From positions 147,657,745 to 147,721,744 of the forward strand of contig JAOWCC010001589.1 of the NCBI GenBank assembly GCA_030867875.1: a stretch of 64,000 nt of DNA, read 5' to 3'. The stretch is from Actinernus sp. WN-2022. Taxonomy: Eukaryota; Cnidaria; Anthozoa; Actiniaria; Actinernidae. The translations under genes were made by a program, and so were the position numbers. Under the pieces are notes generated by a model. The model saw only the letters and a list, made by a program, of their open reading frames with translations, had not been told where the DNA came from and did not search any database. Shown one piece after another: positions 14,301-29,100 of the stretch (position 1 is its first letter; each line of letters starts with the position of its first letter).

Positions 14301-15360
14301 ACAAGCACTTCACATCTTTATCCTGGTAGCATCAGAACACCAATGGATTAAGTTGGAGAAAGAAATGAAGAAAAAAATCAACATCTTCAAAAATGGTCAA
14401 ATCTGTATTTTTTGGACCAGACCGGGTAGGCAAAAAATATCAGATTTCTGACAAAAACTAAAAAACCACTCAATATGCTTCAAAATGATGGCAAACAATC
14501 TGCTGATAGTTAACAGACATGATTGGATTAAGTTGGAGAAAGAATTGAAGAAAAAATCAACATCTTCAAAAATGGTCAAATCTGTATTTTTTGGACCAGA
14601 CCGGGTAGGCAAAAAATATCAGATTTCTGCCAAAAACTAAAAAACCACTCAACATGCTTCAAAAGGTTGGCAAACAATCTCCTGGTAGCTTGAGAACAGA
14701 AATGGAGAAAGAATTGAAGAAAAAACTCAACATCTTCAAAAATGGTCAAATCTGTATTTTTTGGACCAGACCGGGTAGGCGAAAAATCTCAGATTTCTGA
14801 CAAAAACTAAAAAACCACTCAAAATGCTTCAAAATGATGGCAAACAATCTCCTGGTAGCTTCAGAACACAAATGAAATAAGTTGGAGAAAGAATAACAAA
14901 AATGCATACTTCACATAAAATTTAGAGTTTCATGTTTGCACTTACCTCAATTTAGGTCTCCCAACACCTAAACTTGCCCAGAACCAAGCCATTCTGTCCA
15001 CAAGCACTTCACATCTTTATCCTGGTAGCATCAGAACACCAATGGATTAAGTTGGAGAGAGAAATGAAGAAAAAAATCAACATCTTCAAAAATGGTCAAA
15101 TCTGTATTTTTTGGACCAGACCGGGTAGGCAAAAAATATCAGATTTCTGACAAAAACTAAAAAACCACTCAATATGCTTCAAAATGATGGCCAACAATCT
15201 GCTGATAGTTTCCAGACATGAATGGATTATGTTGGAGAAAGAATTGGAGAAAAAAATCAACATCTTCAAAAATGGTCAAATCTGTATTTTTTGGACCAGA
15301 CCGGGTAGGCAAAAAATATCAGATTTCTGACAAAAACTAAAAAACCACTCAATATGCTTC
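11340..15360. repeat. Segmental duplication copy 2 (offset 4840 bp)
   Basis: Second copy of the ~4-kb block at ~6500-10520. Few substitutions separate the copies, for example GGTCCAG for GGACCAG near 11784, which argues for a recent unequal exchange or replication-slippage event within the array. Confidence 0.75.
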
Positions 15361-18300
15361 AAAATGTTGGCAAACAATCTCCTGGTAGCTTGAGAACACA
15401 AATGGAGAAAGAATTGAAAAAAAAATCAACATCTTCAAAAATGGTCAAATCTGTATTTTTTTGACCAGACCGGGTAGGCAAAAAATGTCAGATTTCTCAC
15501 AAAAACTAAAAAACCACTCAATATGCTTCAAAACGATGGCAAACAATCTGCTAATAGTTAACAGACATGATTGGATTAAGTTGGAGAAAGAAATGAAGAA
15601 AAAAATCAACATCTTCAAAAATGGTCAAATCTGTATTTTTTTGACCAGACCGGGTAGGCAAAAAATATCAGATTTCTGACAAAAACTAAAAAACCACTCA
15701 ATATGCTTCAAAAGGTTGGCAAACAATCTCCTGGTAGCTTGAGAACAGAAATGGAGAAAGAATTGAAGAAAAAAAATCAACATCTTCAAAAATGGTCAAA
15801 TCTGTATTTTTTCGACCAGACCGGGTAGGCAAAAAATGTCAGATTTCTGACAAAAACTAAAAAACCACTCAATATGCTTCAAAACGATGGCAAACAATCT
15901 GCTGATTGTTAACAGACATGATTGGATTAAGTTGGAGAAAGAAATGAAGAAAAAAATCAACATCTTCAAAAATGGTCAAATCTGTATTTTTTTCACCAGA
16001 CCGGGTAGTCAAAAAATATCAGATTTCTGACAAAAACTAAAAAACCACTCAATATGCTTCAAAATGATGGCCAACAATCTGCTGATAGTTTCCAGACATG
16101 AATGGATTATGTTGGAGAAAGAATTGGAGAAAAAAATCAACATCTTCAAAAATGGTCAAATCTGTATTTTTTGGACCAGACCGGGTAGGCAAAAAATATC
16201 AGATTTCTGACAAAAACTAAAAAACCACTCAATATGCTTCAAAATGTTGGCAAACAATCTCCTGGTAGCTTGAGAACACAAATGTAGAAAGAATTGAAGA
16301 AAAAAATCAACATCTTCAAAAATGGTCAAATCTGTATTTTTTTGACCAGACCGGGTAGGCCAAAAATGTCAGATTTCTGACAAAAACTAAAAAACCACTC
16401 AATATGCTTCAAAACGATGGCAAACAATCTGCTGATAGTTAACAGACATGATTGGATTAAGTTGGAGAAAGAAATGAAGAAAAAAATCAACATCTTCAAA
16501 AATGGTCAAATCTGTATTTTTTGGACCAGACCGGGTAGGCAAAAAATATCAGATTTCTGACAAAAACTAAAAAACCACTCAACATGCTTCAAAAGGTTGG
16601 CAAACAATCTCCTGGTAGCTTGAGAACAGAAATGGAGAAAGAATTGAAGAAAAAACTCAACATCTTCAAAAATGGTCAAATCTGTATTTTTTGGACCAGA
16701 CCGGGTAGGCGAAAAATCTCAGATTTCTGACAAAAACTAAAAAACCACTCAAAATGCTTCAAAATGATGGCAAACAATCTCCTGGTAGCTTCAGAACACA
16801 AATGAAATAAGTTGGAGAAAGAATAACAAAAATGCATACTTCACATAAAATTTAGAGTTTCATGTTTGCACTTACCTCAATTTAGGTCTCCCAACACCTA
16901 AACTTGCCCAGAACCAAGCCATTCTGTCCACAAGCACTTCACATCTTTATCCTGGTAGCATCAGAACACCAATGGATTAAGTTGGAGAAAGAAATGAAGA
17001 AAAAAATCAACATCTTCAAAAATGGTCAAATCTGTATTTTTTTCACCAGACCGGGTAGTCAAAAATATCAGATTTCTGACAAAAACTAAAAAACCACTCA
17101 ATATGCTTCAAAATGATGGCCAACAATCTGCTGATAGTTTCCAGACATGAATGGATTATGTTGGAGAAAGAATTGGAGAAAAAAATCAACATCTTCAAAA
17201 ATGGTCAAATCTGTATTTTTTGGACCAGACCGGGTAGGCAAAAAATGTCAGATTTCTGACAAAAACTAAAAAACCACTCAATATGCTTCAAAACGATGGC
17301 AAACAATCTGCTGATAGTTAACAGACATGATTGGATTAAGTTGGAGAAAGAAATGAAGAAAAAAATCAACATCTTCAAAAATGGTCAAATCTGTATTTTT
17401 TGGACCAGACCGGGTAGGCAAAAAATATCAGATTTCTGACAAAAACTAAAAAACCACTCAACATGCTTCAAAAGGTTGGCAAACAATCTCCTGGTAGCTT
17501 GAGAACAGAAATGGATAAAGAATTGAAGAAAAAACTCAACATCTTCAAAAATGGTCAAATCTGTATTTTTTGGACCAGACCGGGTAGGCGAAAAATATCA
17601 GATTTCTGACAAAAACTAAAAAACCACTCAAAATGCTTCAAAAGGTTCGCAAACAATCTCCTTGTAGCTTCAGAACACAAATGAAATAAGTTGGAGAAAG
17701 AATAACAAAAATGCATACTTCACATAAAATTTAGAGTTTCATGTTTGCACTTACCTCAATTTAGGTCTCCCAACACCTAAACTTGCCCAGAACCAAGCCA
17801 TTCTGTCCACAAGCACTTCACATCTTTATCCTGGTAGCATCAGAACACCAATGGATTAAGTTGGAGAAAGAAATGAAGAAATAAATCAACATCTTCAAAA
17901 ATGGTCAAATCTGTATTTTTTGGACCAGACCGGGTAGGCAAAAAATATCAGATTTCTGACAAAAACTAAAAAACCACTCAATATGCTTCAAAATGTTGGC
18001 AAACAATCTCCTGGTAGCTTGAGAACACAAATGTAGAAAGAATTGAAGAAAAAAATCAACATCTTCAAAAATGGTCAAATCTGTATTTTTTTGACCAGAC
18101 CGGGTAGGCAAAAAATGTCAGATTTCTGACAAAAACTAAAAAACCACTCAATATGCTTCAAAACGATGGCAAACAATCTGCTGATAGTTAACAGACATGA
18201 TTGGATTAAGTTGGAGAAAGAAATGAAGAAAAAAATCAACATCTTCAAAAATGGTCAAATCTGTATTTTTTGGACCAGACCGGGTAGGCAAAAAATATCA

Positions 18301-19659
18301 GATTTCTGACAAAAACTAAAAAACCACTCAACATGCTTCAAAAGGTTGGCAAACAATCTCCTGGTAGCTTGAGAACAGAAATGGATAAAGAATTGAAGAA
18401 AAAACTCAACATCTTCAAAAATGGTCAAATCTGTATTTTTTGGACCAGACCGGGTAGGCAAAAAATATCAGATTTCTGACAAAAACTAAAAAACCACTCA
18501 AAATGCTTCAAAAGGTTCGCAAACAATCTCCTTGTAGCTTCAGAACACAAATGAAATAAGTTGGAGAAAGAATAACAAAAATGCATACTTCACATAAAAT
18601 TTAGAGTTTCATGTTTGCACTTACCTCAATTTAGGTCTCCCAACACCTAAACTTGCCCAGAACCAAGCCATTCTGTCCACAAGCACTTCACATCTTTATC
18701 CTGGTAGCATCAGAACACCAATGGATTAAGTTGGAGAAAGAAATGAAGAAAAAAATCAACATCTTCAAAAATGGTCAAATCTGTATTTTTTTCACCAGAC
18801 CGGGTAGTCAAAAAATATCAGATTTCTGACAAAAACTAAAAAACCACTCAATATGCTTCAAAATGATGGCCAACAATCTGCTGATAGTTTCCAGACATGA
18901 ATGGATTATGTTGGAGAAAGAATTGGAGAAAAAAATCAACATCTTCAAAAATGGTCAAATCTGTATTTTTTGGACCAGACCGGGTAGGCAAAAAATATCA
19001 GATTTCTGACAAAAACTAAAAAACCACTCAATATGCTTCAAAATGTTGGCAAACAATCTCCTGGTAGCTTGAGAACACAAATGGAGAAAGAATTGAAAAA
19101 AAAAATCAACATCTTCAAAAATGGTCAAATCTGTATTTTTTTTACCACACCGGGTAGGCAAAAAATGTCAGATTTCTCACAAAAACTAAAAAACCACTCA
19201 ATATGCTTCAAAACGATGGCAAACAATCTGCTAATAGTTAACAGACATGATTGGATTAAGTTGGAGAAAGAAATGAAGAAAAAAATCAACATCTTCAAAA
19301 ATGGTCAAATCTGTATTTTTTTGACCAGACCGGGTAGGCAAAAAATATCAGATTTCTGACAAAACTAAAAAACCACTCAATATGCTTCAAAAGGTTGGCA
19401 AACAATCTCCTGGTAGCTTGAGAACAGAAATGGAGAAAGAATTGAAGAAAAAAAATCAACATCTTCAAAAATGGTCAAATCTGTATTTTTTCGACCAGAC
19501 CGGGTAGGCAAAAAATGTCAGATTTCTAACAGACATGATTGGATTAAGTTGGAGAAAGAAATGAAGAAAAAAATCAACATCTTCAAAAATGGTCAAATCT
19601 GTATTTTTTTCACCAGACCGGGTAGTCAAAAAATATCAGATTTCTGACAAAAACTAAAA

Positions 19660-22600
19660 AACCACTCAATATGCTTCAAAATGATGGCCAACAATCTGCT
19701 GATAGTTTCCAGACATGAATGGATTATGTTGGAGAAAGAATTGGAGAAAAAAATCAACATCTTCAAAAATGGTCAAATCTGTATTTTTTGGACCAGACCG
19801 GGTAGGCAAAAAATATCAGATTTCTGACAAAACTAAAAAACCACTCAATATGCTTCAAAATGTTGGCAAACAATCTCCTGGTAGCTTGAGAACACAAATG
19901 TAGAAAGAATTGAAGAAAAAAATCAACATCTTCAAAAATGGTCAAATCTGTATTTTTTTGACCAGACCGGGTAGGCCAAAAATGTCAGATTTCTGACAAA
20001 AACTAAAAAACCACTCAATATGCTTCAAAACGATGGCAAACAATCTGCTGATAGTTAACAGACATGATTGGATTAAGTTGGAGAAAGAAATGAAGAAAAA
20101 AATCAACATCTTCAAAAATGGTCAAATCTGTATTTTTTGGACCAGACCGGGTAGGCAAAAAATATCAGATTTCTGACAAAAACTAAAAAACCACTCAACA
20201 TGCTTCAAAAGTTTGGCAAACAATCTCCTGGTAGCTTGAGAACAGAAATGGAGAAAGAATTGAAGAAAAAACTCAACATCTTCAAAAATGGTCAAATCTG
20301 TATTTTTTGGACCAGACCGGGTAGGCGAAAAATCTCAGATTTCTGACAAAAACTAAAAAACCACTCAAAATGCTTCAAAATGATGGCAAACAATCTCCTG
20401 GTAGCTTCAGAACACAAATGAAATAAGTTGGAGAAAGAATAACAAAAATGCATACTTCACATAAAATTTAGAGTTTCATGTTTGCACTTACCTCAATTTA
20501 GGTCTCCCAACACCTAAACTTGCCCAGAACCAAGCCATTCTGTCCACAAGCACTTCACATCTTTATCCTGGTAGCATCAGAACACCAATGGATTAAGTTG
20601 GAGAAAGAAATGAAGAAAAAAATCAACATCTTCAAAAATGGTCAAATCTGTATTTTTTTCACCAGACCGGGTAGTCAAAAATATCAGATTTCTGACAAAA
20701 ACTAAAAAACCACTCAATATGCTTCAAAATGATGGCCAACAATCTGCTGATAGTTTCCAGACATGAATGGATTATGTTGGAGAAAGAATTGGAGAAAAAA
20801 ATCAACATCTTCAAAAATGGTCAAATCTGTATTTTTTGGACCAGACCGGGTAGGCAAAAAATATCAGATTTCTGACAAAAACTAAAAAACCACTCAATAT
20901 GCTTCAAAATGTTGGCAAACAATCTCCTGGTAGCTTGAGAACACAAATGGAGAAAGAATTGAAGAAAAAAATCAACATCTTCAAAAATGGTCAAATCTGT
21001 ATTTTTTTGACCAGACCGGGTAGGCAAAAAATGTCAGATTTCTGACAAAAACTAAAAAACCACTCAATATGCTTCAAAACGATGGCAAACAATCTGCTGA
21101 TAGTTAACAGACATGATTGGATTAAGTTGGAGAAAGAAATGAAGAAAAAAATCAACATCTTCAAAAATGGTCAAATCTGTATTTTTTGGACCAGACCGGG
21201 TAGGCAAAAAATATCAGATTTCTGACAAAAACTAAAAAACCACTCAACATGCTTCAAAAGGTTGGCAAACAATCTCCTGGTAGCTTGAGAACAGAAATGG
21301 ATAAAGAATTGAAGAAAAAACTCAACATCTTCAAAAATGGTCAAATCTGTATTTTTTGGACCAGACCGGGTAGGCGAAAAATATCAGATTTCTGACAAAA
21401 ACTAAAAAACCACTCAAAATGCTTCAAAAGGTTCGCAAACAATCTCCTTGTAGCTTCAGAACACAAATGAAATAAGTTGGAGAAAGAATAACAAAAATGC
21501 ATACTTCACATAAAATTTAGAGTTTCATGTTTGCACTTACCTCAATTTAGGTCTCCCAACACCTAAACTTGCCCAGAACCAAGCCATTCTGTCCACAAGC
21601 ACTTCACATCTTTATCCTGGTAGCATCAGAACACCAATGGATTAAGTTGGAGAAAGAAATGAAGAAAAAAATCAACATCTTCAAAAATGGTCAAATCTGT
21701 ATTTTTTTCACCAGACCGGGTAGTCAAAAATATCAGATTTCTGACAAAAACTAAAAAACCACTCAATATGCTTCAAAATGATGGCCAACAATCTGCTGAT
21801 AGTTTCCAGACATGAATGGATTATGTTGGAGAAAGAATTGGAGAAAAAAATCAACATCTTCAAAAATGGTCAAATCTGTATTTTTTGGACCAGACCGGGT
21901 AGGCAAAAAATATCAGATTTCTGACAAAAACTAAAAAACCACTCAATATGCTTCAAAATGTTGGCAAACAATCTCCTGGTAGCTTGAGAACACAAATGGA
22001 GAAAGAATTGAAGAAAAAAATCAACATCTTCAAAAATGGTCAAATCTGTATTTTTTTGACCAGACCGGGTAGGCAAAAAATGTCAGATTTCTGACAAAAA
22101 CTAAAAAACCACTCAATATGCTTCAAAACGATGGCAAACAATCTGCTGATAGTTAACAGACATGATTGGATTAAGTTGGAGAAAGAAATGAAGAAAAAAA
22201 TCAACATCTTCAAAAATGGTCAAATCTGTATTTTTTGGACCAGACCGGGTAGGCAAAAAATATCAGATTTCTGACAAAAACTAAAAAACCACTCAACATG
22301 CTTCAAAAGGTTGGCAAACAATCTCCTGGTAGCTTGAGAACAGAAATGGATAAAGAATTGAAGAAAAAACTCAACATCTTCAAAAATGGTCAAATCTGTA
22401 TTTTTTGGACCAGACCGGGTAGGCGAAAAATATCAGATTTCTGACAAAAACTAAAAAACCACTCAAAATGCTTCAAAAGGTTCGCAAACAATCTCCTTGT
22501 AGCTTCAGAACACAAATGAAATAAGTTGGAGAAAGAATAACAAAAATGCATACTTCACATAAAATTTAGAGTTTCATGTTTGCACTTACCTCAATTTAGG

Positions 22601-23150
22601 TCTCCCAACACCTAAACTTGCCCAGAACCAAGCCATTCTGTCCACAAGCACTTCACATCTTTATCCTGGTAGCATCAGAACACCAATGGATTAAGTTGGA
22701 GAAAGAAATGAAGAAAAAAATCAACATCTTCAAAAATGGTCAAATCTGTATTTTTTTCACCAGACCGGGTAGTCAAAAAATATCAGATTTCTGACAAAAA
22801 CTAAAAAACCACTCAATATGCTTCAAAATGATGGCCAACAATCTGCTGATAGTTTCCAGACATGAATGGATTATGTTGGAGAAAGAATTGGAGAAAAAAA
22901 TCAACATCTTCAAAAATGGTCAAATCTGTATTTTTTGGACCAGACCGGGTAGGCAAAAAATATCAGATTTCTGACAAAAACTAAAAAACCACTCAATATG
23001 CTTCAAAATGTTGGCAAACAATCTCCTGGTAGCTTGAGAACACAAATGTAGAAAGAATTGAAGAAAAAAATCAACATCTTCAAAAATGGTCAAATCTGTA
23101 TTTTTTTTACCAGACCGGGTAGGCAAAAAATATCAGATTTCTGACAAAAA
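19660..23150. repeat. ~1050-bp higher-order repeat run
   Basis: Units of 1049-1050 bp (three 350-bp dimers: one long unit plus alternating 180- and 170-bp monomers) follow one another. The long-unit segment with TTTAGGTCTCCC recurs near 20500, 21548 and 22598. Boundaries are approximate. Confidence 0.7.
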
Positions 23151-26100
23151 CTAAAAACCCACTCAAAATGCTTCAAAATGATGGCAAACAATCTCCTTGT
23201 AGCTTCAGAACACAAATGAAATAAGTTGGAGAAAGAATAACTAAAATGCATACTTCACATAAAATTTAGAGTTTCATGTTTGCACTTACCTCAATTTAGG
23301 TCTCCCAACACCTAAACTTCCCCAGAACCAAGCCTTTCTGTCCACAAGCACTTCACATCTTTATCCTGGTAGCATCAGAACACCAATGGATTAAGTTGGA
23401 GAAAGAAATGAAGAAAAAAATCAACATCTTCAAAAATGGTCAAATCTGTATTTTTTGGACCAGACCGGGTAGGCAAAAAATATCAGATTTCTGACAAAAA
23501 CTAAAAAACCACTCAATATGCTTCAAAATGATGGCAAACAATCTGCTGATAGTTAACAGACATGATTGGATTAAGTTGGAGAAAGAATTGAAGAAAAAAT
23601 CAACATCTTCAAAAATGGTCAAATCTGTATTTTTTGGACCAGACCGGGTAGGCAAAAAATATCAGATTTCTGACAAAAACTAAAAAACCACTCAACATGC
23701 TTCAAAAGGTTGGCAAACAATCTCCTGGTAGCTTGAGAACAGAAATGGAGAAAGAATTGAAGAAAAAACTCAACATCTTCAAAAATGGTCAAATCTGTAT
23801 TTTTTGGACCAGACCGGGTAGGCGAAAAATCTCAGATTTCTGACAAAAACTAAAAAACCACTCAAAATGCTTCAAAATGATGGCAAACAATCTCCTGGTA
23901 GCTTCAGAACACAAATGAAATAAGTTGGAGAAAGAATAACAAAAATGCATACTTCACATAAAATTTAGAGTTTCATGTTTGCACTTACCTCAATTTAGGT
24001 CTCCCAACACCTAAACTTGCCCAGAACCAAGCCATTCTGTCCACAAGCACTTCACATCTTTATCCTGGTAGCATCAGAACACCAATGGATTAAGTTGGAG
24101 AGAGAAATGAAGAAAAAAATCAACATCTTCAAAAATAGTCAAATCTGTATTTTTTGGACCAGACCGGGTAGGCAAAAAATATCAGATTTCTGACAAAAAC
24201 TAAAAAACCACTCAATATGCTTCAAAATGATGGCCAACAATCTGCTGATAGTTTCCAGACATGAATGGATTATGTTGGAGAAAGAATTGGAGAAAAAAAT
24301 CAACATCTTCAAAAATGGTCAAATCTGTATTTTTTGGACCAGACCGGGTAGGCAAAAAATATCAGATTTCTGACAAAAACTAAAAAACCACTCAATATGC
24401 TTCAAAATGTTGGCAAACAATCTCCTGGTAGCTTGAGAACACAAATGGAGAAAGAATTGAAAAAAAAAAATCAACATCTTCAAAAATGGTCAAATCTGTA
24501 TTTTTTTGACCAGACCGGGTAGGCAAAAAATATCAGATTTCTGACAAAAACTAAAAAACCACTCAATATGCTTCAAAAGGTTGGCAAACAATCTCCTGGT
24601 AGCTTGAGAACAGAAATGGAGAAAGAATTGAAGAAAAAAATCAACATCTTCAAAAATGGTCAAATCTGTATTTTTTCGACCAGACCGGGTAGGCAAAAAA
24701 TGTCAGATTTCTGACAAAAACTAAAAAACCACTCAATATGCTTCAAAACGATGGCAAACAATCTGCTGATAGTTAACAGACATGATTGGATTAAGTTGGA
24801 GAAAGAAATGAAGAAAAAAATCAACATCTTCAAAAATGGTCAAATCTGTATTTTTTGGACCAGACCGGGTAGGCAAAAAATATCAGATTTCTGACAAAAA
24901 CTAAAAAACCACTCAACATGCTTCAAAAGGTTGGCAAACAATCTCCTGGTAGCTTGAGAACAGAAATGGATAAAGAATTGAAGAAAAAACTCAACATCTT
25001 CAAAAATGGTCAAATCTGTATTTTTTGGACCAGACCGGGTAGGCGAAAAATCTCAGATTTCTGACAAAAACTAAAAAAACACTCAAAATGCTTCAAAAGG
25101 TTCGCAAACAATCTCCTTGTAGCTTCAGAACACAAATGAAATAAGTTGGAGAAAGAATAACAAAAATGCATACTTCACATAAAATTTAGAGTTTCATGTT
25201 TGCACTTACCTCAATTTAGGTCTCCCAACACCTAAACTTGCCCAGAACCAAGCCATTCTGTCCACAAGCACTTCACATCTTTATCCTGGTAGCATCAGAA
25301 CACCAATGGATTAAGTTGGAGAAAGAAATGAAGAAATAAATCAACATCTTCAAAAATGGTCAAATCTGTATTTTTTGGACCAGACCGGGTAGGCAAAAAA
25401 TATCAGATTTCTGACAAAAACTAAAAAAACACTCAATATGCTTCAAAAGGTTGGCAAACAATCTCCTTGTAGCTTCAGAACACAAATGAAATAAGTTGGA
25501 GAAAGAATAACAAAAATGCATACTTCACATAAAATTTAGAGTTTCATGTTTGCACTTACCTCAATTTAGGTCTCCCAACACCTAAACTTGCCCAGAACCA
25601 AGCCATTCTGTCCACAAGCACTTCACATCTTTATCCTGGTAGCATCAGAACACCAATGGATTAAGTTGGAGAAATAAATGAAGAAATAAATCAACATCTT
25701 CAAAAATGGTCAAATCTGTATTTTTTGGACCAGACCGGGTAGGCAAAAAATATCAGATTTCTGACAAAAACTAAAAAAACACTCAATATGCTTCAAAAGG
25801 TTGGCAAACAATCTCCTTGTAGCTTCAGAACACAAATGAAATAAGTTGGAGAAAGAATAACAAAAATGCATACTTCACATAAAATTTAGAGTTTCATGTT
25901 TGCACTTACCTCAATTTAGGTCTCCCAACACCTAAACTTGCCCAGAACCAAGCCATTCTGTCCACAAGCACTTCACATCTTTATCCTGGTAGCATCAGAA
26001 CACCAATGGATTAAGTTGGAGAAAGAAATGAAGAAAAAAATCAACATCTTCAAAAATGGTCAAATCTGTATTTTTTTCACCAGACCGGGTAGGCAAAAAA

Positions 26101-29100
26101 TATCAGATTTCTGACAAAAACTAAAAAACCACTCAATATGCTTCAAAATGATGGCCAACAATCTGCTGATAGTTTCCAGACATGATTGGATTATGTTGGA
26201 GAAAGAATTGGGGAAAAAAATCAACATCTTCAAAAATGGTCAAATCTGTATTTTTTGGACCAGACCGGGTAGGCAAAAAATATCAGATTTCTGACAAAAA
26301 CTAAAAAACCACTCAACATGCTTCAAAAGGTTGGCAAACAATCTCCTGGTAGCTTGAGAACAGAAATGGATAAAGAATTGAAGAAAAAACTCAACATCTT
26401 CAAAAATGGTCAAATCTGTATTTTTTGGACCAGACCGGGTAGGCGAAAAATCTCAGATTTCTGACAAAAACTAAAAAACCACTCAAAATGCTTCAAAAGG
26501 TTCGCAAACAATCTCCTTGTAGCTTCAGAACACAAATGAAATAAGTTGGAGAAAGAATAACAAAAATGCATACTTCACATAAAATTTAGAGTTTCATGTT
26601 TGCACTTACCTCAATTTAGGTCTCCCAACACCTAAACTTGCCCAGAACCAAGCCATTCTGTCCACAAGCACTTCACATCTTTATCCTGGTAGCATCAGAA
26701 CACCAATGGATTAAGTTGGAGAAAGAAATGAAGAAATAAATCAACATCTTCAAAAATGGTCAAATCTGTATTTTTTGGACCAGACCGGGTAGGCAAAAAA
26801 TATCAGATTTCTGACAAAAACTAAAAAACCACTCAACATGCTTCAAAAGGTTGGCAAACAATCTCCTGGTAGCTTGAGAACAGAAATGGAGAAAGAATTG
26901 AAGAAAAAACTCAACATCTTCAAAAATGGTCAAATCTGTATTTTTTGGACCAGACCGGGTAGGCGAAAAATCTCAGATTTCTGACAAAAACTAAAAAACC
27001 ACTCAAAATGCTTCAAAATGATGGCAAACAATCTCCTGGTAGCTTCAGAACACAAATGAAATAAGTTGGAGAAAGAATAACAAAAATGCATACTTCACAT
27101 AAAATTTAGAGTTTCATGTTTGCACTTACCTCAATTTAGGTCTCCCAACACCTAAACTTGCCCAGAACCAAGCCATTCTGTCCACAAGCACTTCACATCT
27201 TTATCCTGGTAGCATCAGAACACCAATGGATTAAGTTGGAGAGAGAAATGAAGAAAAAAATCAACATCTTCAAAAATGGTCAAATCTGTATTTTTTGGAC
27301 CAGACCGGGTAGGCAAAAAATATGATTTCTGACAAAAACTAAAAAACCACTCAATATGCTTCAAAATGATGGCCAACAATCTGCTGATAGTTTCCAGACA
27401 TGAATGGATTATGTTGGAGAAAGAATTGGAGAAAAAAATCAACATCTTCAAAAATGGTCAAATCTGTATTTTTTGGACCAGACCGGGTAGGCAAAAATAT
27501 CAGATTTCTGACAAAAACTAAAAAACCACTCAATATGCTTCAAAATGTTGGCAAACAATCTCCTGGTAGCTTGAGAACACAAATGGAGAAAGAATTGAAA
27601 AAAAAAAATCAACATCTTCAAAAATGGTCAAATCTGTATTTTTTTGACCAGACCGGGTAGGCAAAAAATGTCAGATTTCTCACAAAAACTAAAAAACCAC
27701 TCAATATGCTTCAAAACGATGGCAAACAATCTGCTAATAGTTAACAGACATGATTGGATTAAGTTGGAGAAAGAAATGAAGAAAAAAATCAACATCTTCA
27801 AAAATGGTCAAATCTGTATTTTTTTGACCAGACCGGGTAGGCAAAAAATATCAGATTTCTGACAAAAACTAAAAAAACCACTCAATATGCTTCAAAAGGT
27901 TGGCAAACAATCTCCTGGTAGCTTGAGAACAGAAATGGAGAAAGAATTGAAGAAAAAAATCAACATCTTCAAAAATGGTCAAATCTGTATTTTTTCGACC
28001 AGACCGGGTAGGCAAAAAATGTCAGATTTCTGACAAAAACTAAAAAACCACTCAATATGCTTCAAAACGATGGCCAACAATCTGCTGATAGTTTCCAGAC
28101 ATGAATGGATTATGTTGGAGAAAGAATTGGAGAAAAAAATCAACATCTTCAAAAATGGTCAAATCTGTATTTTTTGGACCAGACCGGGTAGGCAAAAAAT
28201 ATCAGATTTCTGACAAAAACTAAAAAACCACTCAATATGCTTCAAAATGTTGGCAAACAATCTCCTGGTAGCTTGAGAACACAAATGTAGAAAGAATTGA
28301 AGAAAAAAATCAACATCTTCAAAAATGGTCAAATCTGTATTTTTTTGACCAGACCGGGTAGGCAAAAAATGTCAGATTTCTGACAAAAACTAAAAAACCA
28401 CTCAATATGCTTCAAACCGATGGCAAACAATCTGCTGATAGTTAACAGACATGATTGGATTAAGTTGGAGAAAGAAATGAAGAAAAAAATCAACATCTTC
28501 AAAAATGGTCAAATCTGTATTTTTTGGACCAGACCGGGTAGGCAAAAAATATCAGATTTCTGACAAAAACTAAAAAACCACTCAACATGCTTCAAAAGGT
28601 TGGCAAACAATCTCCTGGTAGCTTGAGAACAGAAATGGAGAAAGAATTGAAGAAAAAACTCAACATCTTCAAAAATGGTCAAATCTGTATTTTTTGGACC
28701 AGACCGGGTAGGCGAAAAATCTCAGATTTCTGACAAAAACTAAAAAACCACTCAAAATGCTTCAAAATGATGGCAAACAATCTCCTGGTAGCTTCAGAAC
28801 ACAAATGAAATAAGTTGGAGAAAGAATAACAAAAATGCATACTTCACATAAAATTTAGAGTTTCATGTTTGCACTTACCTCAATTTAGGTCTCCCAACAC
28901 CTAAACTTGCCCAGAACCAAGCCATTCTGTCCACAAGCACTTCACATCTTTATCCTGGTAGCATCAGAACACCAATGGATTAAGTTGGAGAAAGAAATGA
29001 AGAAAAAAATCAACATCTTCAAAAATGGTCAAATCTGTATTTTTTTCACCAGACCGGGTAGTCAAAAATATCAGATTTCTGACAAAAACTAAAAAACCAC

